Assembly (NCBI RefSeq): GCF_045862745.1
Contig: NZ_BQXN01000010.1
Span: 1-64,000 of the forward strand
Direction: 5' to 3'
Length of the DNA stretch: 64,000 nt
Source of the DNA: Furfurilactobacillus entadae
GTDB taxonomy: Bacteria; Bacillota; Bacilli; Lactobacillales; Lactobacillaceae
In this document: positions 1-8,979 of the stretch, in pieces
Position numbering within the stretch: position 1 is the first letter of the stretch
Layout of the letters: the number at the start of each line of letters is the position of its first letter
Translations under genes and position numbers: made by a program
Notes under the pieces: generated by a model
Databases searched by the model: none
Seen by the model: the letters and a program-made list of their open reading frames with translations, nothing else
What the model was told of the DNA's origin: nothing

Positions 1-752
1 ACAACGGCGGAGAAGGTGGTCCCGTCAGGGATCGGTGTTTCTAGATCAACGTGACCAGAGACACTCGTATCACCAGCAGTAGCGGGGTTCACCGTCGGAG
101 AGGCAACATTATAGTCATCCAATGGATTGGTTGGTTGACCTGCCTGAACGGTCATTTCAGCAGGAAGGCCGTTTTTATTGGTTGATCCATTAACTGCTTG
201 AATAGCGACGCTAACAATTTCGTCTGTAGTTAGCTCGTTAGTATTAATGGTAAACGTCCCGTTTGCTCCGTTAACATCAACATTAGCCTCAGCGGTGCTT
301 CCATCACCTAACGTTGCGATGGCCTTAAATGTTGTTCCATCAGGAATTGGCGTTTCAAGGTTAACTGATCCCGTAACTTTGGTATCGCCAGCATGACCTT
401 GATCAATTGTTGGCGTTGCAACATTATAGTTTTCCAACGGATTGGTTGGGTTTTCTGCTTGAACTGTTACCGAAGCGTTAGCGCCATCTTTAGTGTATTC
501 ACCGTTAGCTGCTTCAATGTGAACTTGGACAACTTCTTCAGCGGTTAAAGATTTGGTATTAATGGTGAAAGAGCCATCTGGGTTAACGGTTCCTTCAGCA
601 GTGCTACCATCCCCCAACGTTGCGATTGCTTTAAATGTTGTTCCATCAGGAATTGGTTCTTCTAATACAACGTTTCCTTTAATCGCCGTGTCACCAGCTG
701 TTGCTTGGTCAAGTGATGGCGTTGCAACGTTATAATTTTCTAATGGATTAAC
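1..752 (-). repeat. Tandem about 310-bp repeats encoding Ig-like/beta-sandwich units of the adhesin
   Basis: Three units are visible, with boundaries near 752, 440 and 128; the third is cut by the window edge. Each begins with a variant of NPLENYNVATP and contains AGDT, PIPDGTTF and a hydrophobic strand ending in TVQA. The period is about 308-313 bp (about 103 residues). The units are clearly related but not identical at the DNA level, which suggests an old duplication rather than recent slippage. Confidence 0.85.
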
Positions 753-1709
753 AGCAGTCTGTGCGAATTGAAGGTCAACAGGGTCACCATTTTGAGTCAA
801 AATATTAATATCGACAGCAGCGTGATTAACTAAAGCACCATAAATGTGTGATTCAGCAACGTTAGGATTTGTAACGGCCGTCGTTAAATGTGCAGAGGTG
901 TGGCCAAGCAAATTAACGTTTAGTAAGTCATCTAGAACGGTACTGGTAGAGCTAACTGCACCCTCTAAGATATTCAATAACGTGTTAACTGCGGCGATTA
1001 ATGTTAAGAATAACGGATTCCCGTGCGGTAACGCAGCTAATGTTGCTTCAACATCGGTAAACAGACCACTAACGGTTTGACGGACATAATTGCCCAAACC
1101 ATCAGTAATGTCTGCTGAAATGTAATTGTTGGTTACCGTTCCGGCAACGTTGGCCGTATAAGTTCCCAGCGGCTGCGGACCAGTTAGTTGTGCAATGGCA
1201 TTTTTAAGGGGATTTAGATCAACTCCGGGCACATTTAGTGTGCCTAAGAGCCCTTCGATGATAGCAATTTCTGCTGAAACACCGGGTATCTTAGATAAAT
1301 CAATATCTGTTAAAGCAGCACTAACATCAATGTTTGCGGCACCAGTTACTTTTCCACGAAGTTCTTGAGCAAGCGCAAACATGATGATTTTCTTAGTGGC
1401 TAAGCCGACATCGGCAACACCAGATCCAGTATAGGTTAGATCAAGGTTATAGTTGCCGTCTGCATTTTGCTGGAGCGGATTAGCAAGATTCGAGACTAAT
1501 TGGGAATTTGTTAGCAAGCTGATTCCAGCTAATCCAGGCCCAGTTCGTTCCACCCGTGGTGTCGCATCAGTTTGAGCAAGTGCAACAGCGCTTGGGACCG
1601 CTGCACTGGCAATCAATAGAGCAGCACCACAAAGGTAGACTGATCGAGTCAGGTTCTTTTTAAACGAGGACTTTGTTTTTGTCGAAGATTGGGTTGGCGT
1701 TGATGACAT
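1..1709 (-). CDS. Secreted repeat-containing surface adhesin, N-terminal part (runs off the left edge)
   Basis: A continuous frame reads from an ATG at 1709 to the window edge (about 569 codons), so the C-terminal end and any wall anchor are not visible. An AAAGGAG ribosome binding site lies just upstream. The N-terminus has a basic stretch, a hydrophobic core (LCGAALLIASAAVPSAVALA) and a likely signal peptidase site before QTDATPRV. Residues about 45-320 form a hydrophobic, Leu/Ala/Asn-rich domain like the N-terminal domain of many large lactobacillar adhesins. After this come about 100-residue beta-rich repeats containing PIPDGTTFKAIATLGDGS. The role in adhesion or biofilm is inferred from architecture; no ligand can be predicted. 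Transcription is leftward from the 1.7 kb region. Confidence 0.8.
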   Translation of the reverse strand, partial: MSSTPTQSSTKTKSSFKKNLTRSVYLCGAALLIASAAVPSAVALAQTDATPRVERTGPGLAGISLLTNSQLVSNLANPLQQNADGNYNLDLTYTGSGVADVGLATKKIIMFALAQELRGKVTGAANIDVSAALTDIDLSKIPGVSAEIAIIEGLLGTLNVPGVDLNPLKNAIAQLTGPQPLGTYTANVAGTVTNNYISADITDGLGNYVRQTVSGLFTDVEATLAALPHGNPLFLTLIAAVNTLLNILEGAVSSTSTVLDDLLNVNLLGHTSAHLTTAVTNPNVAESHIYGALVNHAAVDINILTQNGDPVDLQFAQTAVNPLENYNVATPSLDQATAGDTAIKGNVVLEEPIPDGTTFKAIATLGDGSTAEGTVNPDGSFTINTKSLTAEEVVQVHIEAANGEYTKDGANASVTVQAENPTNPLENYNVATPTIDQGHAGDTKVTGSVNLETPIPDGTTFKAIATLGDGSTAEANVDVNGANGTFTINTNELTTDEIVSVAIQAVNGSTNKNGLPAEMTVQAGQPTNPLDDYNVASPTVNPATAGDTSVSGHVDLETPIPDGTTFSAV

Positions 1710-1872
1710 ACGTAGCTCCTTTCTTGGCATAAGCATTACGAAACAGTAAATAAATTCTATCGGTTTGATAGTGATTCCAGCATAGCAGGTCGTTTACCAT
1801 TAGAAAAATTATATGATTTTTATAAGATATTTTCTAGAGAGGATATTGATACAAATTTTATCGATAACATAA

Positions 1873-1913
1873 AAACACCCCCGAAGTTGAAAACGACAAC
1901 TGCGGAGGTGTTT
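1873..1913 (-). terminator. Rho-independent terminator of the dacA-like transcript
   Basis: A 17-nt inverted repeat (AAACACC..GTTG / CAAC..GGTGTTT) with a short loop lies 31 bp beyond the carboxypeptidase stop. It is followed in the minus direction by a T run. Confidence 0.85.
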
Positions 1914-1943
1914 GAAGGACAATTATTATTGAAACGTAGCGTG

Positions 1944-2855
1944 TTAACTATTTGCTTTGCTTATTTTTGCAAAGGCATCATTCATGAGTTGGTGGGTTGC
2001 CCTGAAGACTTGATCTTTGTCTTGATAATCGGCGCCTAGCACAACGGTGATCAACCGGTGACCATGCCGTTTTGCCGTGCCAACGAAACAGTTACCAGCT
2101 GTTTCAGAAGAACCAGTTTTAAGCCCATCAACTGGCGTGTCCTCAAAGTAATCGCTTTGGGTGGGCAACATCCGATTTTCAGTGGGAAAGTCGTTAGCAA
2201 GTGCAAATTGAACGTGCGGTTGACTGGAAATGCTTAAAACCTGTTTTTCGTAGCGACCGAGAAGCTTCTGGGCCACGGTGGCAACATCCACTGCCCGAAG
2301 CTTGTTTTCCGCGGTTTCGCCGGTGTGGGTGACGCGGAGTGACCCCAACGACTGATTATTTAAGCCGGTAACGTTGACCAGTTGGTAGTGCTGAAGTTTC
2401 CAGTTGGCCGCTTGGTGGTTGATGGCTTTAACGGCATTTGCCTGGTTTCCGTACATGGCCTGAGCCAGTAGCATGATGGCACCGTTGGCAGAATGAATAA
2501 GCGAGGCAGATAGTAAGTCCCTGACGGAATAGCTTTGACCATTTTCAAGTGGAACGTTTGCAAGAGCTGGTTCATGAGAAAGGGCCGCAATATCTGCGGG
2601 TGCTGTGACCTGCTGATCCAGTTTTAATTTTCCCTGGTTAATTTTTTGCAGTGCGAGATAGATGATGAAGAGCTTCGAAATGGAAGCAACTGGTCGTGGT
2701 GTGGTGGCGTCACTTTTTTGATAGACATGCCCAGATTTGGCGTCCATGACCAACGTGGAAACAGATTTGGTGTCAGCGTGTCCCCTAGTACAAAGAACGG
2801 TACTGGTACCCGTAAAGGTGAGTAAAAGAATTAACAGAATGATGGTTTTTTTCAT
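1944..2855 (-). CDS. dacA: D-alanyl-D-alanine carboxypeptidase (penicillin-binding protein, peptidase S11)
   Basis: This 303-residue exported serine D,D-carboxypeptidase trims the terminal D-Ala from peptidoglycan pentapeptides. All three S11 motifs are visible: SxxK as SISK (catalytic Ser58, Lys61), SxN as SAN (122-124) and KTG (246-248). A hydrophobic N-terminal segment (residues 4-20) acts as signal or anchor. The protein is shorter than PBP5 (about 400 residues) and seems to lack the C-terminal PBP5 domain and amphipathic anchor. It starts 30 bp after an L,D-transpeptidase gene, so the two are probably one cell-wall remodelling operon. The ribosome binding site (GGGGAA) is weak. Confidence 0.9.
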   Translation of the reverse strand: MKKTIILLILLLTFTGTSTVLCTRGHADTKSVSTLVMDAKSGHVYQKSDATTPRPVASISKLFIIYLALQKINQGKLKLDQQVTAPADIAALSHEPALANVPLENGQSYSVRDLLSASLIHSANGAIMLLAQAMYGNQANAVKAINHQAANWKLQHYQLVNVTGLNNQSLGSLRVTHTGETAENKLRAVDVATVAQKLLGRYEKQVLSISSQPHVQFALANDFPTENRMLPTQSDYFEDTPVDGLKTGSSETAGNCFVGTAKRHGHRLITVVLGADYQDKDQVFRATHQLMNDAFAKISKANS

Positions 2856-2885
2856 GGTTGATGCGTTCCCCGTTATGATGATTGG

Positions 2886-3449
2886 TTACCCCTTAATGAT
2901 TTTAACAGTGGTGCCGGTTGGAATGGTTTCATAGACCCAGTGGGCATCCGGAATGGAAAGGTGGACACAACCGTGGGAAGATGGGCGTTTACCTAAGTCG
3001 GCTTTCGGGCCAGGGAGAATGTTTTTTTGTTCGTCAGTTGGTGTTGAGTGGAACAAGTAGACGCCGTGATCCTTCCATGACACCCAATCATAAGCCCCTT
3101 CATTAAAGCGCGGCGCGTAAAAATAGGTTCCCCGTTCGGCCTCAATGTGAAAAGTTCCGGTTGGTGTTGAATCATGCATCCCGGTAGAAGCCAGCATCGT
3201 GTAAAGTTTTGTTTTGCCGTTCATCACGTAAACGCGCTGGTGCTTTAATGAAACCAACAACCACGCATGGGGATACTTAATGAGATCTGGGTACGTCGCT
3301 TGGTGTGATTGCTTTTCATGGGTAGCCGCGCTGGCGACAATGGGGTCAGGCGTGAGGCCGGTTGAACTAATGCCGGCAAACTGACTGAAAAGGACGCTCA
3401 CGAAAACGACGAGGGTGAGTTTGAGGACGAAATGAGTGCGTAAAGACAT
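2886..3449 (-). CDS. L,D-transpeptidase (YkuD domain), secreted
   Basis: This 187-residue protein has an N-terminal membrane segment (about residues 7-30) and a YkuD catalytic domain. The signature is SSHGCVHLS, with the catalytic Cys in the SHGC motif; the canonical Arg after GC[IV] is His here, a tolerated variation. An upstream HG...FHST region supplies the conserved His. The family cross-links peptidoglycan stems through L,D bonds or attaches proteins, acting outside the membrane. The adjacent D,D-carboxypeptidase would make the tetrapeptide donor that L,D-transpeptidases need, so the pairing makes biochemical sense. Confidence 0.88.
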   Translation of the reverse strand: MSLRTHFVLKLTLVVFVSVLFSQFAGISSTGLTPDPIVASAATHEKQSHQATYPDLIKYPHAWLLVSLKHQRVYVMNGKTKLYTMLASTGMHDSTPTGTFHIEAERGTYFYAPRFNEGAYDWVSWKDHGVYLFHSTPTDEQKNILPGPKADLGKRPSSHGCVHLSIPDAHWVYETIPTGTTVKIIKG

Positions 3450-3725
3450 ATTTTTTCTCCATAAAACGAATGATGTAAGGGTTTAAAACGTGTGCGTTTT
3501 GCTGACTAACCCAAATATTATACCATCTGTGTGAAGTTAGCAGCTGGCAAACCAACTAAAAAGTTGATTATTTAGTTGGTTAAGTTAACGGCTGGAAATG
3601 AGCCATTAATTGGGGAAAGGACATGTTGGCAGATAATAAAGTTTCACTATTCACAAAGGTTCATTAATAACAAAACCAATAAGGATGAAAAAACATTACG
3701 AGCAGTAATCCACTGGTATCACTAA

Positions 3726-3739
3726 TGTAAGCGGTTACT
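3726..3739 (+). promoter_or_regulatory. cre site (CcpA box) upstream of adhE
   Basis: TGTAAGCGGTTACT matches the consensus TGWAANCGNTNWCA at 13 of 14 positions. It lies about 35 bp upstream of the predicted adhE -35 box, so catabolite control by CcpA is likely. Confidence 0.65.
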
Positions 3740-3773
3740 TAAAAATCCTTTGTTATTTTTTGAGCAAAAAGAC

Positions 3774-3801
3774 TTGCAAAGTTTTTACAAGGTGCTAAAC
3801 T
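3774..3801 (+). promoter_or_regulatory. Predicted adhE promoter
   Basis: The -35 box TTGCAA (3774-3779) and -10 box TAAACT (3796-3801) are separated by 16 bp. The start codon is at 3856. The rest of the 3450-3855 gap shows no gene. Confidence 0.55.
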
Positions 3802-3806
3802 ACTAA

Positions 3807-3824
3807 TTGTGAAAGAGATAACAA
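3807..3824 (+). promoter_or_regulatory. Rex-like operator over the adhE transcription start
   Basis: TTGTGAAAGAGATAACAA fits the Rex consensus TTGTGAA-N4-TTCACAA perfectly in the left half and at 5 of 7 positions in the right half. It lies directly downstream of the -10 box, where a repressor would block initiation. Rex control of adhE by the NADH/NAD ratio is well known in Gram-positive bacteria; here it is a prediction. Confidence 0.6.
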
Positions 3825-3855
3825 TAACTTCAACATTGATGGAGGAATTCAAACA

Positions 3856-6492
3856 ATGGTTGTGAAGACTGATAAAAAAGCCGAAAAAGAAACAAATGAT
3901 GTAGCAGACATGATTCAAAAGCTCGTTGACAAAGGTCACGAAGCGCTCGACAAGATGGATGATTTTGATCAAAAACGCATTGACCACATCGTTCATGAAA
4001 TGGCGATGGCAGCACTGGACAAGCACATGGACTTGGCTAAGTTAGCTGTTGAAGAAACTGGTCGCGGAATTGTCGAAGATAAAGCAATTAAAAATATTTA
4101 CGCCTCAGAAAACATTTGGCACAAGATCAAGGATGACAAGACAGTTGGCATCATCCGTGAAGATGAAGTGGAAGAAATCACTGAAGTTGCCGAACCACTT
4201 GGTGTTATCGCCGGGATTACACCCGTTACGAACCCAACATCAACGGTGATCTTCAAGGCAGAAATTGCCGTGAAAACACGGAACCCAATCATCTTTGCCT
4301 TCCACCCACAAGCACAACAATCATGTGTGGCCGCAGCCAAAGTTGTTCGTGACGCTGCCATTGCCGCTGGTGCTCCTGAAGGCATGGTTCAATGGATTGA
4401 CCAACCTTCAATCGAAGCCACAAACTTGTTGATCAACAACGATGGCATTGCCTCAACGTTGGCAACTGGTGGTCCTGGAATGGTTAAGGCCGCTTACTCA
4501 ACTGGGAAACCAGCCTTGGGTGTTGGACCTGGTAACGGCCCCGTTTACATTGAAAAATCAGCAAACATCAAACGTGCCGTGAACGACATTACTTTGTCAA
4601 AGACGTTTGATAACGGGATGGTTTGTGCTTCTGAAAACTCAGCTGTTATCGACGCTGACATCTACGATGACGTGATGGCTGAATTCCAACGCCTTGGTTC
4701 TTACTTAGTTAAGAAGTCAGATCAAAAGGCCTTGGGTGAAGCAATGTTTGACCCTCGCACCCACGGTGTTAAGGGCCCAATCGCTGGGAAATCAGCCTTT
4801 GACATTGCCAAGCTTGCCGGCATCAAAGTTCCTGAAAACACAAAGGTTCTGTTAGCTGAAATCGATGGCGTTGGTCCTGACTACCCATTGTCAGCTGAAA
4901 AATTGTCACCAGTTCTGTCTGTTTACAAGGCCGCAACGCGTGAAGACGCCCTGAAGCTTTGTGAAGACTTACTCGACTTTGGTGGCCTTGGTCACACCGC
5001 TTCATTACAAACTGAAGATGAAGACTTAATGACTTCATTTGGTGTTCGCATGAAGGCCAGCCGTGTTCTGATCAACACACCATCAGCTGTTGGTGGGATT
5101 GGGAACATCTACAACAACATGATTCCTTCCTTAACGTTAGGGACTGGTTCATGGGGTAAGAATGCCGTTTCTCACAACGTTTCATCATTTGACTTAATTA
5201 ACGTTAAGACGATCGCTAAACGGAGAAACAACATGCAATGGATTAAGATCCCAAGTAAAGTTTACTTTGAAAAAAACTCAGTTCGTTACCTGACTGACAT
5301 GGAAGGCGTTGAAAAAGTCTTCGTTGTTGCTTCACCATCCATGGTTAAAAACGGTTACGTCGACATCGTCCGCGATCGTCTTCGCAAACGGCCAAACGGC
5401 ACTAGCGTTCAGATCGAAGTCTTTGACCAGGTTGAACCAGACCCATCAACAGACACGGTTGACCGCGGTGTTCGCTTGATGAACGAATTTAAGCCTGACA
5501 CGATTATTGCCATCGGTGGTGGGTCACCACTTGATGCCGCAAAGAACATGTGGATGTTCTACGAGCACCCAGATGCAGACTTCTTCGGTGCTAAGCAGAA
5601 GTACTTAGACATCCGGAAGCGGACCTACACATTCGAAAAGCCTAACAAGGCTAAGTTTGTTGCGATCCCAACGACTTCAGGGACTGGTTCAGAAGTAACG
5701 CCATTCGCCGTTATCACTGACTCCAAGACCCACGTGAAGTACCCACTGGCTGATTACGCTCTGACACCAGACGTTGCCATTGTGGACCCTCAATTTATCA
5801 TGACGGTTCCTAAGCGGACAATTGCTTACTCAGGACTGGATGTTTTCTGTCACGCCCTTGAATCATACGTTTCAAGTTTGGCCTCAGACTACACGCGTCC
5901 ATGGTCACTGCAAGCATTGAAGCTGGTCTTGAACAACCTGACGGCTTCTTACAACGGTGACAAGCACGCGAAGGAAGAAATGCACAATGCCTCAACCTTA
6001 GCTGGGATGGCCTTTGCTAACGCCTTCTTGGGGATCAACCATTCCGTTGCCCACAAACTTGGTGGTGAATTTGGTTTAGCCCATGGGTTATGTATCGCCA
6101 TCACCTTGCCACACACGATTCGTTACAACGCACAAATGCCAAACAAGTTGGCAATGTGGGCGAAGTACGAATACTACCGTGCTGACGAAGACTACGCTGA
6201 TGTTGCGCGTTACCTTGGTTTGAAGGGGAACACAACGGAAGAATTAGTTGAAAGTCTTGTTCAAGCATTCATCGACTTAGCACATAGTGTTGGGGTTGAA
6301 TTGAGCCTGAAGGCTAACGGTGTGGACAAGAAGCACTTTGATGAAGCTGTTGACCACTTGGCTGAATTAGCTTACGAAGATCAATGTACAACGGCCAACC
6401 CGAAGGAACCACTGATTTCTGAACTGAAGGAAATCATGGAAGAAGACTTCGACGGTAAGGGTGTTGAAACAAAGACACGCGGTGCCTACTAA
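3856..6492 (+). CDS. adhE: Bifunctional acetaldehyde-CoA/alcohol dehydrogenase
   Basis: This 878-residue fusion reduces acetyl-CoA to acetaldehyde and then to ethanol, reoxidising two NADH. It is the main electron sink of the phosphoketolase pathway. Residues 1 to about 440 form the CoA-dependent aldehyde dehydrogenase, with the catalytic Cys in NGMVCASENS. Residues about 460-878 form the iron-dependent alcohol dehydrogenase, with GGGSPLDAAKNMW for nucleotide binding and metal-ligand histidines in FCHALESY and later HxxxH regions. The ribosome binding site GGAGG precedes ATG at 3856. Codon use is strongly biased (GGT, AAC, TTC, TCA), like xpk at 33.6 kb, consistent with very high expression. 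Confidence 0.97.
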   Translation: MVVKTDKKAEKETNDVADMIQKLVDKGHEALDKMDDFDQKRIDHIVHEMAMAALDKHMDLAKLAVEETGRGIVEDKAIKNIYASENIWHKIKDDKTVGIIREDEVEEITEVAEPLGVIAGITPVTNPTSTVIFKAEIAVKTRNPIIFAFHPQAQQSCVAAAKVVRDAAIAAGAPEGMVQWIDQPSIEATNLLINNDGIASTLATGGPGMVKAAYSTGKPALGVGPGNGPVYIEKSANIKRAVNDITLSKTFDNGMVCASENSAVIDADIYDDVMAEFQRLGSYLVKKSDQKALGEAMFDPRTHGVKGPIAGKSAFDIAKLAGIKVPENTKVLLAEIDGVGPDYPLSAEKLSPVLSVYKAATREDALKLCEDLLDFGGLGHTASLQTEDEDLMTSFGVRMKASRVLINTPSAVGGIGNIYNNMIPSLTLGTGSWGKNAVSHNVSSFDLINVKTIAKRRNNMQWIKIPSKVYFEKNSVRYLTDMEGVEKVFVVASPSMVKNGYVDIVRDRLRKRPNGTSVQIEVFDQVEPDPSTDTVDRGVRLMNEFKPDTIIAIGGGSPLDAAKNMWMFYEHPDADFFGAKQKYLDIRKRTYTFEKPNKAKFVAIPTTSGTGSEVTPFAVITDSKTHVKYPLADYALTPDVAIVDPQFIMTVPKRTIAYSGLDVFCHALESYVSSLASDYTRPWSLQALKLVLNNLTASYNGDKHAKEEMHNASTLAGMAFANAFLGINHSVAHKLGGEFGLAHGLCIAITLPHTIRYNAQMPNKLAMWAKYEYYRADEDYADVARYLGLKGNTTEELVESLVQAFIDLAHSVGVELSLKANGVDKKHFDEAVDHLAELAYEDQCTTANPKEPLISELKEIMEEDFDGKGVETKTRGAY

Positions 6493-6510
6493 AATCACTA
6501 ACTGATTATT

Positions 6511-6565
6511 AAACGGCACATTCCATGGAGCGGTGAGAACCGCCCGGTGGAATGTGCCGTTTTGT
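6511..6565 (+). terminator. Terminator of adhE
   Basis: The inverted repeat AAACGGCACATTCCA / TGGAATGTGCCGTTT has additional pairing in the loop and ends in TTTTG, 19 bp after the adhE stop. Confidence 0.85.
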
Positions 6566-6695
6566 GTGTCATGATAAAGAACCATTTAGTTTAACCGTTT
6601 TGGGTAGTGATTTGCCTGTAGATGCGGTAAAATCACGATATCTTTGGGCATTGATTACTGTGTCCAATAATGACATTAAACGTGAGGAGACACCA

Positions 6696-7259
6696 ATGCG
6701 GTTACCGAAAAGTGTGTTAGCAATTGTGATCGTTGTCGTCGCCATTTTAGTGGGGGTTGTGACGCTTCATCCAGTGACGGATCAGCCACAACAACCGGTG
6801 GCAACGAGTTCATCGACAAAAAAACAAGCACAGGATCAAACGAAAACGTCATCAAACAAGCCGGTGAAAGAGTCGACGAAGGCGCCCGTTGAAACAGAAA
6901 CGGTTGCCGGGTTTACGTTGACCAAAACGGCTAGTAAGTTGCCAAGCGCACTCAGTGAAACGTCAGCCCCCACAGGCTGGTCAACACCAATTACATTGAC
7001 GGTTGGTGTTAGTTCATTGGCGGGCACAAGCGAGGCGGATATGTATCGTTTTGATGGTCTTCATGTGGGGACGGATTACCGAATTTGGGTTAAACCAGTG
7101 GGGGCAACGTCTGCAACAAGTGGTTATGTCATTAACTACCGGCCAACGTCATCTTCGATGTATGTCCCAACAAAACTGTTGAGAATAGTCGCAAACGCAG
7201 CTGAAAAAGACGACGATACCGTGACTCAGTTGACGCTGTACAACAGTGCAAAGGACTAA
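6696..7259 (+). CDS. Membrane-anchored extracellular protein of unknown function
   Basis: The start at 6696 is chosen because GAGGAG sits 6-7 nt upstream, giving 187 residues. The protein has an N-terminal transmembrane segment (SVLAIVIVVVAILVGVV, residues 6-22) with no lipobox Cys. A Ser/Thr/Lys/Gln-rich linker follows (about 30-70), then a beta-rich domain of about 110 residues with no motif I recognise. The likely topology is a single anchor with the body outside the cell. It sits after the adhE terminator and before a CPBP protease gene, with a weak hairpin (7262-7287) between them. No function can be assigned. Confidence 0.7.
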   Translation: MRLPKSVLAIVIVVVAILVGVVTLHPVTDQPQQPVATSSSTKKQAQDQTKTSSNKPVKESTKAPVETETVAGFTLTKTASKLPSALSETSAPTGWSTPITLTVGVSSLAGTSEADMYRFDGLHVGTDYRIWVKPVGATSATSGYVINYRPTSSSMYVPTKLLRIVANAAEKDDDTVTQLTLYNSAKD

Positions 7260-7329
7260 AAGCCCGCAGTTACATTGAAATGCGGGCCACGAATGGTTAA
7301 CGAATAAAAATGAAATTGAGGCGATGACA

Positions 7330-8013
7330 ATGACTGCAGACCAAATTCGACGCTATTTGATTGGTGTCGGCGCCATGTTTGGCTTGTTTGTTCTGGAACA
7401 GCTGGCCATGGTTCCGGTGGACCTGCCCAGTTTGATCAGCAAGAACGCAGTGGCGGTTCAATGGGGGTTAGGCATCTTGACTACCATTTTAAGCTTATTT
7501 GTTTTATGGGTGATTTGGCGCGTTTATCAAAAGGGGCTAGCTGAACGAGAGCCCCAGTATTTTCGGCCCCAGCCACGACGAAAGACGAAATGGCTGTGGT
7601 TTGGGCTGATGGTGTTAGCACTGGCGGCCCTCATTGTGGCAGAAGCGTTGATTCACTCAGGGACGTCAGCCAACGAGCGGTCCATTGACAAAATGTTAAA
7701 GCAAACGCCCTGGCTCACCATGTACTTTGGCGTGATCTGGGCACCAATCCTAGAGGAACTTATTTTTCGGGGGTTGTACTTTGACTTTTTCTTCATGAAG
7801 CTTCAAAAGCGGTGGGTCTGGTGGCTTGGTGTGGTGCTAAACGGCGTGTTGTTTGCCATGTTGCATACCAGTCTCTGGAGTCCAAGTGCGTGGGTTTATG
7901 GCACGATGGGGATGATCTTGGCGATCACCTACCTGAAGACTAAGGACATCCGTTTTGACATTGGGATCCACTTCTTAAACAACGGGTTTGCCATGCTGGC
8001 GTCATTTTTATAA
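7330..8013 (+). CDS. CPBP-family intramembrane glutamic protease
   Basis: This polytopic membrane protein of about 227 residues has the Abi/CPBP signature EExxxR (LEELIFRG) and a second conserved region near HTSLWSP. CPBP proteins process lipoproteins or prenylated peptides, or give bacteriocin self-immunity; no bacteriocin gene is nearby. Two in-frame ATGs occur (7324 and 7330). The GAGG at 7318-7321 fits the second better, 8 nt away rather than 2. The 3' end overlaps the convergent downstream gene by 6 bp. Confidence 0.85.
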   Translation: MTADQIRRYLIGVGAMFGLFVLEQLAMVPVDLPSLISKNAVAVQWGLGILTTILSLFVLWVIWRVYQKGLAEREPQYFRPQPRRKTKWLWFGLMVLALAALIVAEALIHSGTSANERSIDKMLKQTPWLTMYFGVIWAPILEELIFRGLYFDFFFMKLQKRWVWWLGVVLNGVLFAMLHTSLWSPSAWVYGTMGMILAITYLKTKDIRFDIGIHFLNNGFAMLASFL

Positions 8014-8823
8014 TGTGCTTGCTAGCGCAGTGAGGTAGCGGTGTGATTCAAGCATTTCGTTGGCGTGCGTCTGGTCGGCGAGGTTGACCTCATAGATCCG
8101 TGTGGCTTGCGGATTTAGTAGCGGTAACATGGTTCGCCAGTCAATTTTACCGGTCCCTAATGGCAGACTGTCATGGGTTTGACCATACGAGTCAACGAGG
8201 TGGTAGTGAACCACTTGGTCACGAAGCGTCGTCAGTGAAGCCGCTAATGCGTCGTTACTACCGTGCTGCTTAATGAAGCAGTGACTGGTGTCAAACGCCA
8301 GCCGGTAATGGTGGGCGGCGATTGTTTGATCCATGATTGGGTCACCGTAATAAAACAGGGGTGAAATTGAGTTTTCCAACATGACGTGAGCGCCACCCTG
8401 AGCAGCGTAATGATCCAGCCGGTTAAAGACGACAGCTTGTGCGGTGGCCAAACTGTCATAGTGATTAATAAAGAACTGTGTTTGGCGAGAATAAGAGCCG
8501 TGTAATAGTAATTGAATGTCGTTTTTGACGGCGAGATCGAGAAGCGTGTCGGAGCTAAACTGCAAAAAACGGTAGAGCTCCGGCATTTCTTTTTCTGGCG
8601 TCACCATTTCAACGGCCCACTTGCCATACTTCATGGGGTGGTGTAACACGATGTGGGGTGTGACCGTTTTGACCTCGTCAATGGCGTCTTGAAGGTGTTT
8701 TAAGCCAGTAGGGGTCAGGTCACCTTCGTCGAGGAAGAATTCAAACGTTGCCGGTGCGTAGGCAAGACGATCGCGGTATTGTGCGGGAGCGGTACTCCCC
8801 TTTAAACCAAGTTGAATGTGCAT
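8008..8823 (-). CDS. Sugar phosphate isomerase/epimerase (xylose isomerase-like TIM barrel)
   Basis: This 271-residue protein resembles AP-endonuclease-2/IolE-type TIM-barrel proteins: histidine-rich strand ends (VLHHPMKYGKW, LLLHGSYS), MLENS with a metal-ligand Glu, LAFDTSHCF with Asp and His, and HYHLVDS followed by LPLGTGKIDW. These are the usual divalent-metal ligands of the fold. The substrate is unknown. A strong AAGGAGG precedes ATG at 8823. It is monocistronic, diverges from the EamA transporter and converges on the CPBP gene with a 6-bp overlap. Confidence 0.8.
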   Translation of the reverse strand: MHIQLGLKGSTAPAQYRDRLAYAPATFEFFLDEGDLTPTGLKHLQDAIDEVKTVTPHIVLHHPMKYGKWAVEMVTPEKEMPELYRFLQFSSDTLLDLAVKNDIQLLLHGSYSRQTQFFINHYDSLATAQAVVFNRLDHYAAQGGAHVMLENSISPLFYYGDPIMDQTIAAHHYRLAFDTSHCFIKQHGSNDALAASLTTLRDQVVHYHLVDSYGQTHDSLPLGTGKIDWRTMLPLLNPQATRIYEVNLADQTHANEMLESHRYLTALASTL

Positions 8824-8979
8824 GAGTAACCTCCTTATTAGTCAATAATAAGTAATTTAATATCGAACCCAGAAGTTCGTGAAGGTTGTGGTATGATGGA
8901 AGAGGATTGTTTTTAACAAGATTCGACGGACGCTTCGGCAAACGCCCGCTTTGTAAAAAGAAGGGAATTGTGTCTAATC

